Assembly (NCBI RefSeq): GCF_000385335.1
Contig: NZ_ARWA01000001.1
Span: 1,380,001-1,444,000, forward strand
Length of the DNA stretch: 64,000 nucleotides
Source: Methyloferula stellata AR4
GTDB lineage: Bacteria; Pseudomonadota; Alphaproteobacteria; Rhizobiales; Beijerinckiaceae
Direction of reading: 5' to 3'
Made by a program: the position numbers and the translations under genes. Positions 62,909 to 64,000 of the stretch are shown piece by piece (position 1 is the stretch's first letter; the number at the start of each line of letters is the position of its first letter). A model generated the notes under the pieces. It was not told the DNA's origin. It worked only from the letters and a program-made list of their open reading frames with translations, and ran no database searches.

Positions 62909-63382
62909 ATGCAAGTTTTATGTGACCGAGTGAAGCGGTTTTCGATATTGAGCTTCGCCGCTCTCCTCACAGTGAACGTGATCGGCCTCGCGGCCGTTCA
63001 GGCGCGCCCGCTGACTCCCGCGGAGGCGCGCCGTTATCCCTATGCTGCGAACCTGCCGGATTGCGGCGATCCCAACGTCGTTTCGCGCATTCAATCGACA
63101 TTCAGTCAGGCCGAAGACGAATATTGGCATTCCGGACTAGCGATCCTCGGCTTCGACCAGGTCGATGAAATCGGCTACCGCAGCAACGGCGTGGATTATA
63201 TCCCAAGGCGCTATTGCGTGGCACAGGCCGTCATGAACGATCAGAAATTGCGCACCGTGTCTTACTCGATCGGACAAGATCTCGGCATTATCGGCTGGTT
63301 CGGCTTCGGTGTCGAATGGTGCGTCGCCGGTCTCGATCGCGAGAAAGCCTATGCGCCGAATTGCAAGATGGCGCGGCCCTGA
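62909..63382 (+). CDS. Secreted protein of unknown function
   Basis: 157 residues with a signal peptide (FSILSFAALLTVNVIGLAAVQA). The mature part has four Cys (LPDCGDP, RRYCVAQA, VEWCVAGL, APNCKMA), likely two disulfides, and conserved-looking aromatic segments IGYRSNGVDYIPRRY and IIGWFGFGVEW. Family not named. It precedes the RNase T2 gene by 16 bases on the same strand and both are exported, so they may be one unit. Confidence 0.78.
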   Translation: MQVLCDRVKRFSILSFAALLTVNVIGLAAVQARPLTPAEARRYPYAANLPDCGDPNVVSRIQSTFSQAEDEYWHSGLAILGFDQVDEIGYRSNGVDYIPRRYCVAQAVMNDQKLRTVSYSIGQDLGIIGWFGFGVEWCVAGLDREKAYAPNCKMARP

Positions 63383-63398
63383 CCGATCGGAGTTTGGA

Positions 63399-64000
63399 AT
63401 GCGCCTTGCCGGTTGCCGACGAGTCTTAGCCGCCACGGCAGGCGCTGTTCTTGCCTTTGGAGTCTCGGTTTGCATCAATGATGCGGCGCTGAGCGCCGAG
63501 GATGAGGATTGCATCCTCGATCATTGCGCCGATCAGAAGGAACCGGGCCCCAAACCCGTTCCGCAACCAAAGCCCAACGAGCAAAAGCCCGTTGCGGCCA
63601 AGCCGGATCCGGTGAATGACATCGAGCCGCAGCAGACGGCGGCCGAGCCGGATTCGGCGCAGCCGCGCGGCCCGAGCCGGCCCGGCAGTTTCGACTTCTA
63701 TGTGCTGTCGCTCTCCTGGTCGCCCGGGTTTTGCGCGACCAGTAGCGGGCGCAGCTATACGCAGTGCGAGAGCGGCGCCAATCTCGGTTTCGTCGTCCAT
63801 GGCCTTTGGCCGCAATATGAGCATGGATTTCCGTCGGATTGCCGCACGTCGGCGCAATTTCCATCGCGGGCCGCGGTTGAATCCACGCACGGCCTTTATC
63901 CGGACGATGGGCTGGCCCGCTATGAATGGCGCAGGCACGGGACCTGTTCGGGCAAAAGTCCGACCGATTATTTCGCCGATGTGCGGCGCGCCCGCGAGGC
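63399..64000 (+). CDS. Secreted ribonuclease T2 family protein (3' partial)
   Basis: About 200 residues visible, cut by the right edge. Signal peptide (AATAGAVLAFGVSVCINDAA), then a Pro/Lys-rich linker of about 60 residues, then the RNase T2 domain: FDFYVLSLSWSPGFCA, CAS I FVVHGLWPQYEHGFPSDC with catalytic His, CAS II YEWRRHGTCSG with Glu and His. Both catalytic histidines are present. A GGAG ribosome binding site lies six bases before ATG 63399. It would degrade RNA in the periplasm or outside the cell. Confidence 0.93.
   Translation, partial: MRLAGCRRVLAATAGAVLAFGVSVCINDAALSAEDEDCILDHCADQKEPGPKPVPQPKPNEQKPVAAKPDPVNDIEPQQTAAEPDSAQPRGPSRPGSFDFYVLSLSWSPGFCATSSGRSYTQCESGANLGFVVHGLWPQYEHGFPSDCRTSAQFPSRAAVESTHGLYPDDGLARYEWRRHGTCSGKSPTDYFADVRRARE

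Noticed and set aside
1-64000. Insertion sequences, prophage, CRISPR arrays
   Set aside because: No transposase, integrase, phage structural gene or regularly spaced direct repeat was seen; repeats present are palindromic spacer elements.

Overview
The window reads as one contiguous piece of a GC-rich alphaproteobacterial chromosome, most likely Hyphomicrobiales and plausibly Beijerinckiaceae or a relative (inference). Clues are an fdsGBACD-type NAD-dependent formate dehydrogenase, a TIGR02300 (FYDLN) protein divergent from aroA-cmk, several Ku proteins with LigD, many small secreted proteins of unknown function, and promoters of the alphaproteobacterial general-stress sigma factor EcfG (GGAAC-N16/17-[CG]GTT). 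No rRNA, CRISPR array, prophage or insertion sequence was seen. There is one tRNA (tRNA-Ala, GGC).

Layout. 1-5.5 kb: tripartite RND efflux operon (permease cut by the window edge, adaptor, NodT-type outer-membrane lipoprotein). 5.5-12 kb: small secreted proteins, a large porin, a 2OG-oxygenase-like gene and a two-component system; a decayed copy of the sensor-kinase 3' end lies on the far side of the oxygenase gene. 12-22 kb: methyltransferase, hydrolase, then a stress and DNA-repair block: DJ-1/PfpI protein + UdgX-type uracil-DNA glycosylase, DUF72 + DUF2188, a small secreted protein, a small basic protein + Ku, and Ku + LigD. 22-29 kb: autotransporter, a 53-aa membrane peptide, PNPOx-like and AhpD-like proteins beside a LysR regulator, a membrane protein and a CYTH-CHAD protein. 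30-33.6 kb: copper-type cassette (His-rich secreted protein, lipoprotein, TolC-like protein, multicopper oxidase). 33.6-40.6 kb: small unknown proteins, tRNA-Ala, aroA-cmk, a secreted protein and an MMPL/RND transporter. 40.7-48 kb: fdsGBA-fdhD-fdsD with a LysR gene upstream. 48-63 kb: TonB-like protein and an exopolysaccharide cluster (Wzz, Wzy-like, ManC, undecaprenyl-phosphate sugar transferase, Wzz/Wzc fusion with a degraded ATP site, Wzx-like flippase, two GT4 glycosyltransferases). The window ends in a secreted RNase T2 gene cut by the edge.

The most notable pattern is a set of six near-perfect EcfG-type promoters between 5.8 and 25.3 kb. Four lie directly before udgX, DUF72/DUF2188, ku and ku-ligD transcription units, one before a small secreted Cys-containing protein and one before the 53-aa membrane peptide. 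They imply that end joining, uracil repair and protein or glyoxal repair are switched on together by the PhyR-NepR-EcfG general stress response. Other regulatory structure includes LysR-type T-N11-A palindromes before fdsG and between the LysR and AhpD-like genes, repeated CAGTCAAA elements in the exopolysaccharide intergenic region, and three interspersed palindromic repeats in gene-free spacers.
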